Source of the DNA: Planctomycetota bacterium
GTDB taxonomy: Bacteria; Planctomycetota; Brocadiia; JAJRTI01
Assembly: GCA_024278415.1 (NCBI GenBank)
Contig: JAJRTI010000695.1
Span: 1-14,053 of the forward strand
DNA length: 14,053 nucleotides
Reading direction: 5' to 3'
Below the pieces are notes generated by a model. It saw only the letters and a program-made list of their open reading frames with translations, was not told the origin of the DNA and made no database searches. Positions 12,484 through 14,053 of this stretch are shown here, piece after piece. The translations under genes and the position numbers were made by a program. Within the stretch, counting starts at the first letter, position 1; each line of letters starts with the position of its first letter.

Positions 12484-13691
12484 ATCTGGCGACCAAAGAC
12501 ATCCGACACAATCTGGGACGCTTTGGCCTGACGGCCGTCGGCATCGGCATGCTGCTCATGGTCGTGATGGGCATGGGCGGCATCTATCGGGGTATCATCG
12601 AAGACGCCACGGTGCTGATCGACCGAGTGGGTGCGGATTTGTGGATCGTGCAGCGAGACACGCGCGGCCCCTTCGCCGAACTCTCCCGCGTGCCCTCCAG
12701 CCTCGTTCATCGCGCCGAGGCCGTGCCCGGCGTTCGAAACGCCAGGGAATTCGTGTACCACACCGTCCAACGTGAGCACCACGGCCGGCCGCTTCGCATC
12801 GCGGTCATGGGCCTCGGATGGCCGACGGACAAAGGCGAGTGGGCGCCGCTCATTGCCGGCCGGCCCCTGGCGCAGAATCATTACGAAATGATCGCCGACA
12901 AGTCACTCGGCCTGCGCTTGGGCGAACGGATCAAACTCGGCAAAGACATATACACCGTCGTGGGAGTCATGACCAACATGATCAGTTCGGGCGGCGACGG
13001 CATCGCCTTCTTTGCCTTCTCCGACGCGCAGGCCATTCAGTTCGACAGCCCGGGGGAAGCCATTCGCCTCCAGCGAGCCGCGCGGCAAGCCCGGGGCATG
13101 CGCAGTGAGTTGGGTGCGAAGCAGCCTGCGTTGTTGGAGTATGCCCTAAAACCGGTTTCCGAAATACCCGCTGTCTCGCGTCCCGACATCAGCGCGGTGA
13201 TGGTCTCCCTCGCGCCCGGCGCCGATGCGGGCGAAGTGGCCTCCATCATTGCCGGCTGGGGCGATGTGTCCGTGTATACGCGACGGGGCGAACGCGAGTT
13301 GTTGCTCAAAGGCACGGTCGAGAAAACGCGGAGGCAGATTGGGCTGTTCCGTGTCCTGTTGACCGCGATCGCCGCCATCATCATGGCCCTGATTCTGTAT
13401 ACGCTGACACTCGACAAGATCCACTCGATCGCGTTGCTGAAACTCATCGGCGCGCCCAACACAACGATCTTGGGGCTCATCGTGCAGCAGGCGCTCGTCC
13501 TCGGCGTGCTCGGATACGGCATCGCCTATCTGTTGGGCCAGCGCATCTTTCCGAGGTTCCCCCGACGCGTCATCTTGACCAACGACGACTTGCTGCAACT
13601 TTCCTTTATTGTGCTTGCCATTTCGATCCTCTCCAGTTTGCTCGGCATTTGGAAAGCGATGCGAGTGTCCGCAAGCGAGGCGCTGTCGTAG
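12480..13691 (+). CDS. ABC exporter permease, DevC/MacB/FtsX type
   Basis: 403-residue inner-membrane permease with the four-helix layout of this family: TM1 at about 16-36, a large extracytoplasmic domain of about 240 residues, then TM2-TM4 at about 288-310, 328-352 and 372-391. LDKIHSIALLKLIGAPNTTI between TM2 and TM3 is the coupling segment typical of FtsX/MacB permeases that contacts the ATPase. It lacks an attached ATPase domain, so differs from MacB and resembles DevC, where the ATPase is separate. The start is GTG at 12480, overlapping the TGA of the membrane fusion gene. Stop is TAG. Confidence 0.88.
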   Translation: MNLATKDIRHNLGRFGLTAVGIGMLLMVVMGMGGIYRGIIEDATVLIDRVGADLWIVQRDTRGPFAELSRVPSSLVHRAEAVPGVRNAREFVYHTVQREHHGRPLRIAVMGLGWPTDKGEWAPLIAGRPLAQNHYEMIADKSLGLRLGERIKLGKDIYTVVGVMTNMISSGGDGIAFFAFSDAQAIQFDSPGEAIRLQRAARQARGMRSELGAKQPALLEYALKPVSEIPAVSRPDISAVMVSLAPGADAGEVASIIAGWGDVSVYTRRGERELLLKGTVEKTRRQIGLFRVLLTAIAAIIMALILYTLTLDKIHSIALLKLIGAPNTTILGLIVQQALVLGVLGYGIAYLLGQRIFPRFPRRVILTNDDLLQLSFIVLAISILSSLLGIWKAMRVSASEALS

Positions 13692-13745
13692 GGGCCGCAT
13701 CCCTATGGCCCACCGAACTCCGCGCAGATCGAATCACGGCGAACG

Positions 13746-14053
13746 ATGAACGACACCTTGGCCATCGAAACGCAGGGCTTGACCAAAGTCTACGGCAGCG
13801 GCAACACCGAAGTCGTCGCCATGCGCGACGCCTCCATGGCCGTGCGCCGGGGAGAAGTCGCGGCCTTGCTTGGCCCCAGCGGCTCCGGCAAGTCGACGTT
13901 TCTCACCGCGGTTGGCCTGATCAACCCGCCCACCTCCGGCCGCGTGATTATCAGCGGACAGGTGGTCTTGGACGGCCCCCTCGCGAAGACCGATCTGAGA
14001 CGCTTTCGTCGCCAGCAAATCGGATACGTGTTTCAGAAGTCGAACTTGATTCC
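13746..14053 (+). CDS. ABC exporter ATPase (DevA/LolD type), cut by the right edge
   Basis: The first 102 codons of an ATP-binding subunit. Walker A GPSGSGKST spans residues 43-51 (K49). The Q-loop is Gln97 in IGYVFQKSNLI. The A-loop aromatic is Y16 in LTKVYGSGN. Signature, Walker B and H-loop lie beyond the edge. The pattern TKVYGSGNTEVVAMRDASMAVRRGEV is typical of the MacB/LolD/DevA exporter class. It begins 54 bp after the permease stop and completes an adaptor-permease-ATPase operon. Confidence 0.9.
   Translation, partial: MNDTLAIETQGLTKVYGSGNTEVVAMRDASMAVRRGEVAALLGPSGSGKSTFLTAVGLINPPTSGRVIISGQVVLDGPLAKTDLRRFRRQQIGYVFQKSNLI

Overview
The window is GC-rich bacterial DNA. From position 1 to about 10.9 kb every gene lies on the minus strand. 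From about 11.3 kb to the right edge the genes lie on the plus strand, with back-to-back predicted promoters between the two blocks. Gene content (an acetogen-type MetF/MetV pair, a GltD/HdrA-like iron-sulfur flavoprotein, a MutS and FolD of a style I associate with Planctomycetota or related candidate phyla) suggests a deeply branching, probably anaerobic or facultative bacterium. That placement is inference; there is no rRNA gene.

The minus-strand block, in transcription order, holds: folD; a CACAGAG-type inverted repeat; lpd (dihydrolipoamide dehydrogenase); a lone VapB-like antitoxin; a free-standing lipoyl-domain protein; a large Fe-S flavoprotein (GltD-like body, two ferredoxin clusters, degenerate MvhD-like tail); a nested palindromic element of 392 bp; metV; metF; a palindrome-rich gap; and mutS, cut off by the left edge a few residues before its expected end. 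folD, metV and metF are the methylene-to-methyl-THF steps of the folate C1 branch of the Wood-Ljungdahl pathway. The flavoprotein is a good candidate for the electron-input module of a MetFV-type methylene-THF reductase, and lpd plus the lipoyl carrier are consistent with glycine-cleavage-like or other lipoate-linked redox work.

The oddest coding feature is that both the flavoprotein and the lipoyl protein are interrupted by one in-frame TAG each, with sequence resuming perfectly in frame. TAG is also the terminal stop of seven of the nine genes whose ends are visible, and in two of these a strong hairpin follows shortly afterwards. A genome-wide reassignment of TAG is therefore unlikely. Mutation, sequence error or context-dependent readthrough remain open.

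The oddest non-coding feature is a family of short palindromes packed into the intergenic gaps, several headed by GTAG as in REP elements. The 392-bp element at 4812-5203 has near-identical terminal inverted repeats enclosing three pairs of small hairpins in mirror order. Every stem difference between partners is compensated by a matching change on the other strand of the stem.

The plus-strand block is an exporter operon of DevBCA/MacAB type: a membrane fusion protein, an FtsX/MacB-type permease overlapping it by 4 bp, and an ABC ATPase cut off by the right edge. No tRNA, rRNA, CRISPR array or transposase gene was seen.
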